Below are positions 1-6,827 of a stretch of DNA of 8,067 bases, piece by piece; position 1 is the stretch's first letter, and each line of letters begins with the position of its first letter. This stretch comes from Microcoleaceae cyanobacterium UBA9251 (lineage in GTDB: Bacteria; Cyanobacteriota; Cyanobacteriia; Cyanobacteriales; Microcoleaceae): positions 12,546-20,612 of the forward strand of contig DPLL01000407.1 in NCBI GenBank assembly GCA_003542015.1, read 5' to 3'. The notes beneath the pieces are model-generated. The model saw only the letters and a program-made list of their open reading frames with translations, did not search any database and was not told the DNA's origin. A program made the position numbers and the translations under genes.

Positions 1-916
1 TGAAGGTTTTCTCAATCTCAATAAACCTGCGGGCATGACTTCCCACGACTGTGTGGGGCTTGTGCGCCGCTTGTTGAAACTCAAGCGAGTCGGACATGGG
101 GGAACCCTCGATCCTGCTGTTACTGGTGTTTTGCCGATCGCCCTGGGGAAAGCAACTAGACTCCTGCAATTTCTCCAACAGGGTAAAGCTTACCGAGGCA
201 CGATTCGGTTTGGCTTAACTACTGCTACGGACGATTTAGAAGGGGAAATTATCAATGCTCAACCGGTGCCGGATTTGAGTTGGGAAAAAGTGCAAGCTGC
301 ACTGCCGCATTTCTTGGGAAAAATCGAGCAATTTCCGCCTAATTATAGTGCTGTTCAAGTCGGGGGAAAACGCCTTTACGATTTGGCGAGAAAGGGCGAA
401 ACTGTCGATGTTGCTGCTAGGAATGTGGAGGTTTTTCGGCTGGAAGTTTTGGATTGGCGATCGGGGGATTTTCCAGAGTTGGATTTGGCGATCGCCTGCG
501 GGGCCGGTACTTACATTCGGGCGATCGCCCGCGATTTGGGCGCTATGTTGAATGTAGGTGGCACTTTGGCTACTTTGACTCGTACCGAAAGTAGCGGTTT
601 TTCGATCGAGGAAAGTCTCAGTTTTGAAGAATTAGAAAGGCAATTGCAGGAGAGTAAATTTTCCCCAATTTTGCCAGCGCAGGTTTTGGGACATTTAGGT
701 GCGATCGTCCTTTCTCCCGAATATGCCCAACGCTGGTTTCAAGGTCAGCGCCTCCCGATTGCAGAAATTATGGAAAATAGGAAAGTAGAAAAAAATACCT
801 CCATTCCCTTATCTTCTCCCTTGCAGGTTTATGATGAAGACGGTCAATTTTTAGGTATCGGTCAAGTAGTTAATTCAGATACAAGTAGCATCTTGGCTCC
901 TCAAATTGTATTTTAG
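1..916 (+). CDS. truB: tRNA pseudouridine(55) synthase TruB, 5'-partial
   Basis: Makes pseudouridine at U55 in the T-loop of tRNAs in the cytoplasm. The reading frame is open from base 2, and residues EGFLNLNKPAG lie before the first ATG at 35. That is the usual TruB N-terminus, so the true start lies just outside the window and the ATG at 35 is internal. The catalytic motif GHGGTLDP carries the nucleophilic Asp at 110-112. Further family motifs are PPNYSAVQVGGKRLYDLARKG (split here as PPNYSAVQ and GGKRLYDLARKG) and GAGTYIRAIARDLG. The last 80 or so residues (QRWFQGQRLP, then LQVYDEDGQFLGIGQVV) match the C-terminal PUA-like RNA-binding region. Length, about 305 visible codons, fits the bacterial family. 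The TAG stop is 2 bp before the yidD ATG. Family assignment is very secure. Confidence 0.97.
   Translation, partial: EGFLNLNKPAGMTSHDCVGLVRRLLKLKRVGHGGTLDPAVTGVLPIALGKATRLLQFLQQGKAYRGTIRFGLTTATDDLEGEIINAQPVPDLSWEKVQAALPHFLGKIEQFPPNYSAVQVGGKRLYDLARKGETVDVAARNVEVFRLEVLDWRSGDFPELDLAIACGAGTYIRAIARDLGAMLNVGGTLATLTRTESSGFSIEESLSFEELERQLQESKFSPILPAQVLGHLGAIVLSPEYAQRWFQGQRLPIAEIMENRKVEKNTSIPLSSPLQVYDEDGQFLGIGQVVNSDTSSILAPQIVF
488..528. repeat. Two HIP1 octamers (GCGATCGC) within truB
   Basis: Perfect copies of the palindrome GCGATCGC lie at 488-495 and 521-528. Five more occur in the window at 2708, 4957, 5036, 6731 and 7182. HIP1 is the highly over-represented octamer of many cyanobacterial genomes, found inside genes as well as between them. 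The motif is read directly; the cyanobacterial origin is inferred from it. Confidence 0.9.
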
Positions 917-918
917 TT

Positions 919-1161
919 ATGGTCATCGCTGTGAAAACATTGTTAATTGGGCTAATACGAGGCTACAAAGTTGTTATTTCTCCTTACTTACCTAACGCCT
1001 GTAGATTTCACCCAACTTGTTCCCAATATGCTGTCGAAGCAATAGAAAGATTTGGAGTTGCGCGCGGTGGGGGCCTGGCAATTAAGCGGATTTTGCGCTG
1101 TCAACCTTTGCATCCTGGGGGTTATGATCCCGTCCCTCCCAAAGATAGCAATAGTCATTAG
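919..1161 (+). CDS. yidD: Membrane protein insertion efficiency factor YidD
   Basis: Small inner-membrane-associated protein that assists YidC in inserting membrane proteins. The 80 residues show the complete family signature: an amphipathic N-terminal stretch (KTLLIGLIRGYKVVISP), then CRFHPTCSQYAVEAIERFG with Cys28 and Cys34, then the RILRCQPLHPGGYDPVP end with Cys61. The ATG at 919 is 2 bp after the truB stop. A GTG at 931 would give VKTLLIGLIRGYK, closer to the usual YidD N-terminus, so the true start may be there. No clear Shine-Dalgarno precedes either. Tight spacing suggests co-transcription with truB, although yidD is more often found beside rpmH/rnpA/yidC in bacteria. The last three codons and the TAG stop overlap the start of a heptad repeat array. 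Confidence 0.95.
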   Translation: MVIAVKTLLIGLIRGYKVVISPYLPNACRFHPTCSQYAVEAIERFGVARGGGLAIKRILRCQPLHPGGYDPVPPKDSNSH

Positions 1162-1215
1162 TTAGTAGTCATTAGTTATTGGTTATTGGTTATTTGTTGG
1201 TCGTTAGTTGTTCGT
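1153..1215. repeat. Short tandem heptad repeat array (STRR type)
   Basis: Nine consecutive 7-bp units can be laid out without gaps: AGTCATT, AGTTAGT, AGTCATT, AGTTATT, GGTTATT, GGTTATT, TGTTGGT, CGTTAGT, TGTTCGT. The loose consensus is NGTYANT. The array starts inside the 3' end of yidD, and its first unit supplies part of the stop codon. Two further units of the same kind lie at 1374-1387 (AGTTATT, AGTTAAT). This resembles the short tandemly repeated repetitive sequences of filamentous cyanobacteria. No function can be assigned from the sequence. Confidence 0.8.
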
Positions 1216-1225
1216 GATAATAACC

Positions 1226-1314
1226 TATGCTTTTCGGCCCTATGCTTTTCGGCCCTATGCTTTTCGGCCCTATGCTTTTCGGCCCTATGCTTTTCGGCCC
1301 TATGCTTTTCGACC
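1226..1314. repeat. 15-bp tandem repeat, five perfect units plus one partial
   Basis: The unit TATGCTTTTCGGCCC occurs five times with no mismatch (1226-1240, 1241-1255, 1256-1270, 1271-1285, 1286-1300). A sixth copy at 1301-1314 is decayed at its end (CGACC in place of CGGCC). The period is 15, not 7, so it is separate from the neighbouring heptads. All three forward frames through the array are open, because 15 is a multiple of three and no frame contains a stop codon. One frame reads (MLFGP)n and stops at 1380-1382, but it has no ribosome binding site and I do not call it a gene. The perfect identity of the units implies recent expansion or replication slippage. Confidence 0.95.
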
Positions 1315-1406
1315 AGTACAGGATTTATCAGCAATTAACTGAACTTGATATTATTAGTCACCAGCCAGGTTTTAGTTATTAGTTAATAGTTCAGATAGGT
1401 CTTGTA

Positions 1407-1464
1407 TCCTGAAGTACAAAACCCCGGAGGGGAACCACTACCTGGTGGGGTTAAACTCCCAGGA
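1407..1464 (+). other. Nested inverted repeats, possible structured leader or weak terminator
   Basis: Three arm pairs nest concentrically. TCCTG at 1407-1411 pairs with CAGGA at 1460-1464. AACCCC at 1420-1425 pairs with GGGGTT at 1447-1452. ACCA at 1434-1437 pairs with TGGT at 1443-1446, leaving a 5-nt loop. An alternative short hairpin CCCC-GGA-GGGG (1422-1432) competes with the middle arm. A T-rich stretch (ATTTTTAATT) follows only at 1471-1480, too far for a standard intrinsic terminator. The element could be a poor terminator for truB-yidD or part of a leader of the next gene, although the best promoter I see lies downstream of it. Function is unproven. Confidence 0.35.
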
Positions 1465-1503
1465 TTGATTATTTTTAATTGGTAAAATTCAGTAATATTA
1501 CTG

Positions 1504-1533
1504 TTGGCACTGACAGTTCGGCAGGTGTAAAAT
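1504..1533 (+). promoter_or_regulatory. Candidate promoter of the PATAN-receiver gene
   Basis: TTGGCA at 1504-1509 and TAAAAT at 1528-1533 are separated by 18 bp, a reasonable match to a group-1 sigma factor promoter. A start of transcription near 1540 would leave a leader of about 20-25 bases before the likely start codon. TATAAA at 1536-1541 is a rival -10 without a matching -35. Judged by eye only. Confidence 0.35.
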
Positions 1534-1549
1534 GTTATAAACAGAGTAC

Positions 1550-1554
1550 AGGGG
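1550..1554 (+). promoter_or_regulatory. Shine-Dalgarno-like AGGGG that bears on start choice
   Basis: AGGGG abuts the ATG at 1555 with no spacer, which is too close for use there. It stands 6 bases before the in-frame GTG at 1561 and 12 before the ATG at 1567. This favours initiation at 1561 or 1567 over 1555. Confidence 0.45.
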
Positions 1555-2781
1555 ATGCGAGTGAATATGTCTGCTACCGCAATCGGGTACAAAATGTTGT
1601 CCCATACTTTGGGAGTGCTGAACGAAAAAAAAGCAACGGGAAAATTGCTGTTAGAGCAAGGGGAGCAACAGTGGCAACTTTACTTTTATCGGGGTGATCT
1701 GGTGTATGCTACAGGAGGATGGCACAGAGCGAAACGCTGGTACAGAGCGATCGGGCAACACTGTCGGAACTTTCAAGTAGATCTCAGAGATTTTGAGGCT
1801 GGGGAACTCTGGGAGTATCAACTGCTTCAGAAAGGGATCGCTGACAGCGAAATGAGCCTGCAACAAGCTAAGGCGATCATCCACACCAGCGTTTGCGAAG
1901 TGTTCTTTTCCCTGATCGGTCAATCAGGTTTGCATCGGGAGTGGCGTTCTTCAAAAAAATATGTTTCTAAGATTATCCCTTCTTTGTTGCTATCGTTAAC
2001 AGAAGTAGGGAAAATTCTGTATTCTACAGAACAAATGTGGCAGAAGTGGACAGCAATGGGTTTGTGGATGATAGAGCCTGAACAAGCACCACTGTTAAAT
2101 TTATCGCCAGAGTTGGCGCAAAATCGATTTAGTTCTGATTCTTGGCTGACTCTGGCTAGGGTGTTCAACGGTGAGAATACTCTTTGGGATATTGCATTTC
2201 AGAAAAAGCAGTGTGTGACGGTGACAACGCGCGCTTTGCAGAACTACATCCAGCAGGGTTTAGTCAATTTCCGAACAGTACCAGATTTGCCATCCCCCAT
2301 CGAACAGTGGCGTTGGGCTGCGGCGATTGCTCAACCAGGCCGCCCTTTAATTGCCTGTATCGATGATAGTGCCACAGTCTGTGCAATTTTAGAACAAATT
2401 TTATTATCGGGTGGGTATCGAGTTCTGAAAATTCAAGATCCGATGCAGGGAGTGGGCCTCCTCGCCAAACACAACCCTGCTTTGATTTTTATGGACTTGC
2501 TGATGCCTAAAATAAGTGGCTTTGCTTTGTGCAGTTTTTTGCGGAAAACAGCGGCTTTTCGGGAAACTCCGATCGTGTTTTTGAGCGATCAAGACAGTAT
2601 ACTCGCTCGCGCGCGAGCGAAATTTACAGGTGCTTCTGATTTTTTGAGCAAGTCCTCCAAGCCTGAACAAGTTTTGCAAGTAGTTGACAAGTATTTGAAG
2701 CCAAAAGGCGATCGCCACCCTTTAGCAATACGCCATGATAATTTACTGAATTCGCACCGACTTAGTTTGGCAAATTCTTGA
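1555..2781 (+). CDS. PATAN domain response regulator (PatA/PixG-like)
   Basis: Predicted two-domain signalling protein. Residues about 10-120 (numbered from the ATG at 1555) form a PATAN/DUF4388-type domain with the telltale TGKLLLEQGEQQWQLYFYRG and LVYATGGWHRAKRWYRAI patterns. A middle helical region runs to about residue 255. A C-terminal receiver domain spans 264-382, with acidic pair Asp270/Asp271, phospho-acceptor Asp314 in IFMDLLMP, Ser344 in IVFLS and Lys366 in DFLSK, so it should be phosphorylatable. There is no DNA-binding output domain. The order matches PatA (heterocyst patterning) and PixG/TaxP1 (phototaxis), but no CheW, chemoreceptor or CheA genes adjoin it, so the pathway is unknown. 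SD spacing suggests the real start is GTG 1561 or ATG 1567, shortening it by 2 or 4 residues. The family is secure; the specific role is not. Confidence 0.92.
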   Translation: MRVNMSATAIGYKMLSHTLGVLNEKKATGKLLLEQGEQQWQLYFYRGDLVYATGGWHRAKRWYRAIGQHCRNFQVDLRDFEAGELWEYQLLQKGIADSEMSLQQAKAIIHTSVCEVFFSLIGQSGLHREWRSSKKYVSKIIPSLLLSLTEVGKILYSTEQMWQKWTAMGLWMIEPEQAPLLNLSPELAQNRFSSDSWLTLARVFNGENTLWDIAFQKKQCVTVTTRALQNYIQQGLVNFRTVPDLPSPIEQWRWAAAIAQPGRPLIACIDDSATVCAILEQILLSGGYRVLKIQDPMQGVGLLAKHNPALIFMDLLMPKISGFALCSFLRKTAAFRETPIVFLSDQDSILARARAKFTGASDFLSKSSKPEQVLQVVDKYLKPKGDRHPLAIRHDNLLNSHRLSLANS

Positions 2782-2797
2782 ACAAAAGAAACCCTTG

Positions 2798-2852
2798 TAG
2801 GGTGCGTCAGTCCATGCCACACCCGAACACTATTGTACAATAAAGACGCAAT
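2798..2852. repeat. TAGGGTGCGTCAG motif, possible degenerate small inverted-repeat element
   Basis: TAGGGTGCGTCAG at 2798-2810 is the exact reverse complement of CTGACGCACCCTA at 7594-7606, the right arm of the element at 7545-7606. A weak partner arm, GACGCA at 2845-2850, is complementary to the TGCGTC core at 2803-2808, giving a layout of similar size. I read it as a decayed copy of the same small mobile repeat. It fills most of the gap between the regulator and the glycosyltransferase. Confidence 0.5.
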
Positions 2853-2887
2853 CGGATTTAACAAATAAATCGAACTTGATATTAATT

Positions 2888-3874
2888 ATGAACGATCGCA
2901 CCCCGCAGGTGAGCGTAGTAATTCCGGCTTACAATTGCGCTGCTTACATCGGTCAAGCAATAGATAGCGTTTTCAATCAAACAAGCGCTAACTGGGAAAT
3001 TATTGTAATAGACGACGGTTCCCAAGATGACACTAGATTAGTTTTAGAGAATTATGGCGATCGGATTCGCTACATTTACCAAAAAAATCAAGGCGTTTCT
3101 CTGGCCAGAAATCGCGGCATCGAGTTAGCGCGAGGAGAATTCATCGCCTTTCTCGATGCAGATGACTTCTTTTTTCCCGACAAATTAGCATCACAAATTG
3201 CTGTATTTGCAGCGCAACCAAATTTAGGAATTGTCCACAGCGGCTGGTGTCTAGTTAACAGTAAAGGCGAAGCGCTTCAAGATGTCAAACCCTGGCAAAA
3301 CGTGCCTAAATTAGACTTAGAAATGTGGCTCAGGTGGAAACCAGTATTACCAAGCGCGATGATGTTTCGCCGCCATTGGTTAGAGCGCGCCGGCGGTTTC
3401 GATCCTCGATTTCCCCCGGCGGAAGATACAGATTTAGTGCTGCGTTTGGCATTAATGGGATGCGAAACAGATTGGCTGCGCCAAGTAACAGTTTGCTACC
3501 GCCAGCACGAACAAAGTGCGATGTATAAAGGTTTGCCGCAGGCTAAATCCTTGGCGGCGGTAATGGACAATTTTTTTGCGCGGCCTGAATTGCCGGATAA
3601 AATACGTTTGTTGGAAAGGCAAATTAAGTACAGTACGTTAGTTTGGATTGCTTGGTATTTGCACCGCACTGGTCATCCCGTGGAGATGGTACAATTTTTG
3701 CAGCGTTCTTGGAATTATACGCCTTATTTGCCTGTGGAAACAGTCATTAATTGGGCCGACTGTTTTGCTGAATTTTGGCATGATGCGGGCCATGAATTGG
3801 ATGCGGATTTATTAGCTAAGTCTCCTGAGTGGCAGGAGTTAATGCAGTGGGTAATTCTGAGTACGCCAGCTTGA
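2888..3874 (+). CDS. Family 2 (GT-A) glycosyltransferase
   Basis: Predicted to transfer a sugar from a nucleotide-sugar donor; donor and acceptor cannot be told. The GT-A fold signatures are in order: VSVVIPAYNCAAYIGQAIDS near the N-terminus, IIVIDDGSQDDT (residues 38-49), NQGVSLARNRGIELARGEF, the metal-binding DAD at residues 90-92 in FIAFLDADD, and the likely catalytic-base region PAEDTDLVLRL (Glu179/Asp180). The last 90 or so residues are Trp-rich and helical, without an evident membrane span, so a cytoplasmic enzyme is likely. The frame is open from a TTG at 2876, but ATG 2888 starts right before the conserved VSVVIPAYN strand and is preferred, giving 328 residues. No strong Shine-Dalgarno is visible. 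No polysaccharide cluster surrounds it, so its target (exopolysaccharide, lipid or protein) stays open. Confidence 0.93.
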   Translation: MNDRTPQVSVVIPAYNCAAYIGQAIDSVFNQTSANWEIIVIDDGSQDDTRLVLENYGDRIRYIYQKNQGVSLARNRGIELARGEFIAFLDADDFFFPDKLASQIAVFAAQPNLGIVHSGWCLVNSKGEALQDVKPWQNVPKLDLEMWLRWKPVLPSAMMFRRHWLERAGGFDPRFPPAEDTDLVLRLALMGCETDWLRQVTVCYRQHEQSAMYKGLPQAKSLAAVMDNFFARPELPDKIRLLERQIKYSTLVWIAWYLHRTGHPVEMVQFLQRSWNYTPYLPVETVINWADCFAEFWHDAGHELDADLLAKSPEWQELMQWVILSTPA

Positions 3875-3898
3875 TTGAAAGCTTTTCGATTGCACTCT

Positions 3899-4112
3899 TA
3901 TCGTTTACGGTTGCATAGGAATGATTTAACCGCAGAGAGCGCAGAGGGCGCAGAGGAAGAGCTCAGAGAGATTCATCATTCTGATACTAACGGATTTGAG
4001 CGGTAAATCCTATCGTTTACGGTTGCATAGGAATGATTTAACCGCAGAGGGCGCAGAGGGCACAGAGGAAGAGAAGAGAGAGATGAATCATTCCGATACT
4101 AACGGATTTGAG
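3899..4112. repeat. Tandemly duplicated 102-bp element with inverted-repeat arms
   Basis: Copy 1 (3899-4000) and copy 2 (4011-4112) are both 102 bp, separated by 10 bp, and differ at 8 positions by my alignment, with no indels. Each begins TATCGTTTACGGTTGCATAG and ends GATACTAACGGATTTGAG. In copy 2, GGAATGATT (4030-4038) is mirrored by AATCATTCC (4086-4094). In copy 1 a 7-bp remnant (3919-3925 with 3975-3981) is kept. Between the arms lies a purine-rich core of repeated CGCAGAGGG-like modules. The pair fills the gap between the convergent glycosyltransferase and haemagglutinin genes, ending one base before the latter's stop codon. It may serve as a two-way transcription barrier, but no T-tract supports a standard terminator. 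Confidence 0.85.
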
Positions 4113-4113
4113 A

Positions 4114-6792
4114 TCAATTGCAAATAGGTGGCACCGCCCCTGGGCTGTAAGGCACAACTACTGGCGCATTCACAACCAATTCTACCTCACCTTTAGGATT
4201 AATTATCCAGCCTTGAGCCTCCACAAGAGGCTCAGCCGCCACATCATCATTCTCACTACCCCGACTGACTCTCTCCCTGGGAGTTGGTGGCAAACCGTCG
4301 CGCCCGGTAATTACAAACCGACTTGCTCTTCGCCCGCTATTTTGACATTCTTGTGTTGGCTGTGGCGGCACTCCGGGGGTTACTGGTAGATTTAATCCTT
4401 GTACGGGGTTAATATCGGGGGTTCTGAGTTCGACATTGCCGTTAATTCCTAATTCTGAACTGGCGTCGATATCGCTGTCAAAAGAGCGAAAAATACCTTG
4501 GGTATTAATTACAATATTTCCGCCTCGGCCTCGGATCGCATTGGCGCGGATGTCGCTATTTTCTAAAGCAGCTACAGCCCCAGCTTCGATATTAATATTG
4601 CCGCCTGTTGCACTTCCCGACGCATTAGTGGTAATTTGACTGTTGTGGCGCATTTGCAAATTTCCTGTTTGCAAAGTGATATTGCCGAAATTTCCGGCTT
4701 GAGTTGTGGCTGCGATTGTGCCATTATTTAAACGAATTGAATCAGCCGCAATTCTCAAGTTTCCTGCCGCTCCTTGGCCGTCCGCACTGACAGTAACTTG
4801 GGCTCCATCTCGGACAATTAACTGTCCGGTTTTAACATTCAAATTGCCGCCGCCACCTGTGGAATCTTTCCCCGTACTGGCAAATAGTCCGCTAGCGGGA
4901 CCTTCATTGTTACCGACGATGTTTGTATTGAATAGTGAGGCTCGATCGCTGAAATTGCGATCGCTCCCATAGATCACAATTTTGTCAGCAGCATTGACGG
5001 TCAAATTACCAGCTTGACCGCTGCTGCGAGTTGTGGCGATCGCCTGTCCGCCTCCAGCAGCTTCAAAGATATTAGCATTAATGGTGATGTTTCCTCCATC
5101 ATATTCGTTCAGGGTTTGAGAGTTAACAACCGCTCCATTTGAGACTCGAAAAATATTAGTATTAACTGTAATATCCCCACCTCTACCCCCCGCCCCTGGT
5201 TGTGTTGGAGCTAGCAAAGCGCTAGATGAATTATCGGAACCTACCCCATCAACTGTCACGAAATCAGCAGCATTCACTGTGATATTTCCAGCTCGCCCCT
5301 GTCCTTCTGTTCTGGTAACAATAACACCACCATTGGCAATTGATAGCGATCGAGTTGTGACGCGAATATTTCCGCCTTCACCGACTCCTGTTCTTTTGAC
5401 GCTGCTGAACAGCCCGGAGGATTGTTGGAATTGAAGCGGGCCAGATGGTAAAGTAATTTCCTGTAACGGCCCCAATCCATCCAAAACAGTATCGTTGCGG
5501 ACGTAAATCTCGACATTTCCTCCATTGCCACGTCCTTGAGTGCTAGCTGTAATCACAGCACCGTTTGTGACTGAAAGGGAACCAGTAGCGATGTTAATAT
5601 TTCCTCCATTACCAACTGCTTCGTTAGCTTCTGCTCTGCTGTAAACGCCGCTGGGAGTGCCACTGCTACCCGCACCATCAAAGGAGCTGGCATTGCGAAT
5701 GCGAATGTTAACATTACCGGCATTTCCCTGTCCTAACGTACTGGCTTTTACTTGAGCTCCATTAGTAAAAGAAAGCGCTTCGCCTGTGATATTAATATTA
5801 CCCCCTTCACCAATAGTTTCGGGTTGCACCAGATTGTACGCACCGCTGAATACATCTTCGTCACCGACTCCATCAAAAGAGATAGCCCCCGTTGCATTAA
5901 CATTAATATCTCCCGCCAAGGCGCCATCGGCACCCAACTTCGCATCTATCCCCGCCCGCAGTTTACTTCCTTCGGAAAGATTCAAGTTATGAGCGCTGAC
6001 AGCAATATTCCCGCCACCTCCCGCGCGTACATTCACGTCAGCGCTGTTTGTGAGAGATACATCGACTCTGGCTATCTGCGGCGGCACATTTAAACTCACA
6101 TTGTTACCGAAGGCGTTCAGCCCGACAGTTTCCCCTCCCGCAACGGCTGCGAGCTCGACTCGGCCGCCCGGAGCGAGTATTTTTCCGCCCTCCAATCTCA
6201 CATCGCCGCCCGCAAGTATCAAACTGTTACCCGATCGCACTTGCAATCCATCAGTCGATCGATTTACTATATTTCCAGGATTCAGTCCGTACTGCAATCC
6301 CAGAGGAACACTAACTATTAGCAAAGGCGTATTTTGTCCCGAAACATTCGCCGAGAAATCCCTGCCATTTCCAAACTGTACAGCACTCGCGGTAGTCGCC
6401 ACAAACGAACCGCCGATATTTAATGAAGCATTCGGCCCAAAAATAATCCCGTTCGGATTGAGCAAAAATAAATTTGCAGTACCGTTAGCTTTTATCGCAC
6501 CGTCAATATTAGAAATCGAGCCTCCCGTAACCCGCGTCAAAATATTTTGGATATCTGTGGAATTGTTGAAAAACGCCGTTTCTCCTCTCAGAAGTGAAAA
6601 TTCTCGAAAACTGTGAAATAGATTGTTGCCGGCTTGCGTTCCGCCCTGTATAAAGCTATTATTGTCATTGATAATTACCGTCGTATTGACTGGTAGAGTC
6701 GCATCCGGGACAATTTCAGCGGTGCTTGGGGCGATCGCACTGAGGCTACAAAATATCGTACAGAGCCAGAAATTGTAAGTTATTGGTTTCAT
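4114..6792 (-). CDS. TpsA-type filamentous haemagglutinin N-terminal domain protein
   Basis: Predicted large secreted or surface protein exported by the Sec system and then across the outer membrane by a TpsB pore (two-partner secretion). The signal peptide spans residues 1-25 (hydrophobic core FWLCTIFCSLSAI, cleavage after APSTA). The TPS domain (about 26-240) includes NLFHSFREFS, the hallmark NPNGIIFGPNA (112-122) and GGSFVATTA. Residues about 250-790 form an imperfect repeat region with roughly nine GGNI-(x)n-NGA-(x)n-GQGxAGN modules (near 328, 395, 471, 536, 565, 646, 700, 729 and 755), as expected of a right-handed beta-helix. The C-terminal part, with Cys816, RFVITGRDGLPPTPRE, VEAQGWIINPKGEVEL and Cys891, resembles the tail of other cyanobacterial homologues, so the gene looks complete. 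An in-frame TAA two codons upstream fixes the ATG as the earliest start. No TpsB gene is nearby. Adhesin or S-layer-like role is inference. Confidence 0.93.
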   Translation of the reverse strand: MKPITYNFWLCTIFCSLSAIAPSTAEIVPDATLPVNTTVIINDNNSFIQGGTQAGNNLFHSFREFSLLRGETAFFNNSTDIQNILTRVTGGSISNIDGAIKANGTANLFLLNPNGIIFGPNASLNIGGSFVATTASAVQFGNGRDFSANVSGQNTPLLIVSVPLGLQYGLNPGNIVNRSTDGLQVRSGNSLILAGGDVRLEGGKILAPGGRVELAAVAGGETVGLNAFGNNVSLNVPPQIARVDVSLTNSADVNVRAGGGGNIAVSAHNLNLSEGSKLRAGIDAKLGADGALAGDINVNATGAISFDGVGDEDVFSGAYNLVQPETIGEGGNINITGEALSFTNGAQVKASTLGQGNAGNVNIRIRNASSFDGAGSSGTPSGVYSRAEANEAVGNGGNINIATGSLSVTNGAVITASTQGRGNGGNVEIYVRNDTVLDGLGPLQEITLPSGPLQFQQSSGLFSSVKRTGVGEGGNIRVTTRSLSIANGGVIVTRTEGQGRAGNITVNAADFVTVDGVGSDNSSSALLAPTQPGAGGRGGDITVNTNIFRVSNGAVVNSQTLNEYDGGNITINANIFEAAGGGQAIATTRSSGQAGNLTVNAADKIVIYGSDRNFSDRASLFNTNIVGNNEGPASGLFASTGKDSTGGGGNLNVKTGQLIVRDGAQVTVSADGQGAAGNLRIAADSIRLNNGTIAATTQAGNFGNITLQTGNLQMRHNSQITTNASGSATGGNINIEAGAVAALENSDIRANAIRGRGGNIVINTQGIFRSFDSDIDASSELGINGNVELRTPDINPVQGLNLPVTPGVPPQPTQECQNSGRRASRFVITGRDGLPPTPRERVSRGSENDDVAAEPLVEAQGWIINPKGEVELVVNAPVVVPYSPGAVPPICN

Positions 6793-6827
6793 TAATTAAC
6801 TAATTTTAATTTTTTGATTAACCTCCG

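Noticed and set aside
1227..1382. Small open frame of 51 codons reading (MLFGP)5 then MLFDQYRIYQQL onward
   Set aside because: Its openness follows from the stop-free 15-bp repeat, there is no ribosome binding site, and the tail shows no recognisable motif. Kept as a repeat, not a gene.
2836..2841. TACAAT as a -10 for the glycosyltransferase gene
   Set aside because: No acceptable -35 lies 16-18 bp upstream; too weak to list as a promoter.
3874..3890. Hairpin ATTGAAA-gct-TTTCGAT overlapping the glycosyltransferase stop codon as a terminator
   Set aside because: The stem is AT-rich with a G-U pair and is followed by TGCACTCTTA, not a T-tract. Not credible as an intrinsic terminator.
6050..6616. 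188-codon plus-strand open frame opposite the haemagglutinin gene
   Set aside because: Proline/serine-rich translation with no domain, fully antisense to the strongly supported TPS domain coding region. The other plus-strand frames across 4114-6792 are the same kind of shadow.
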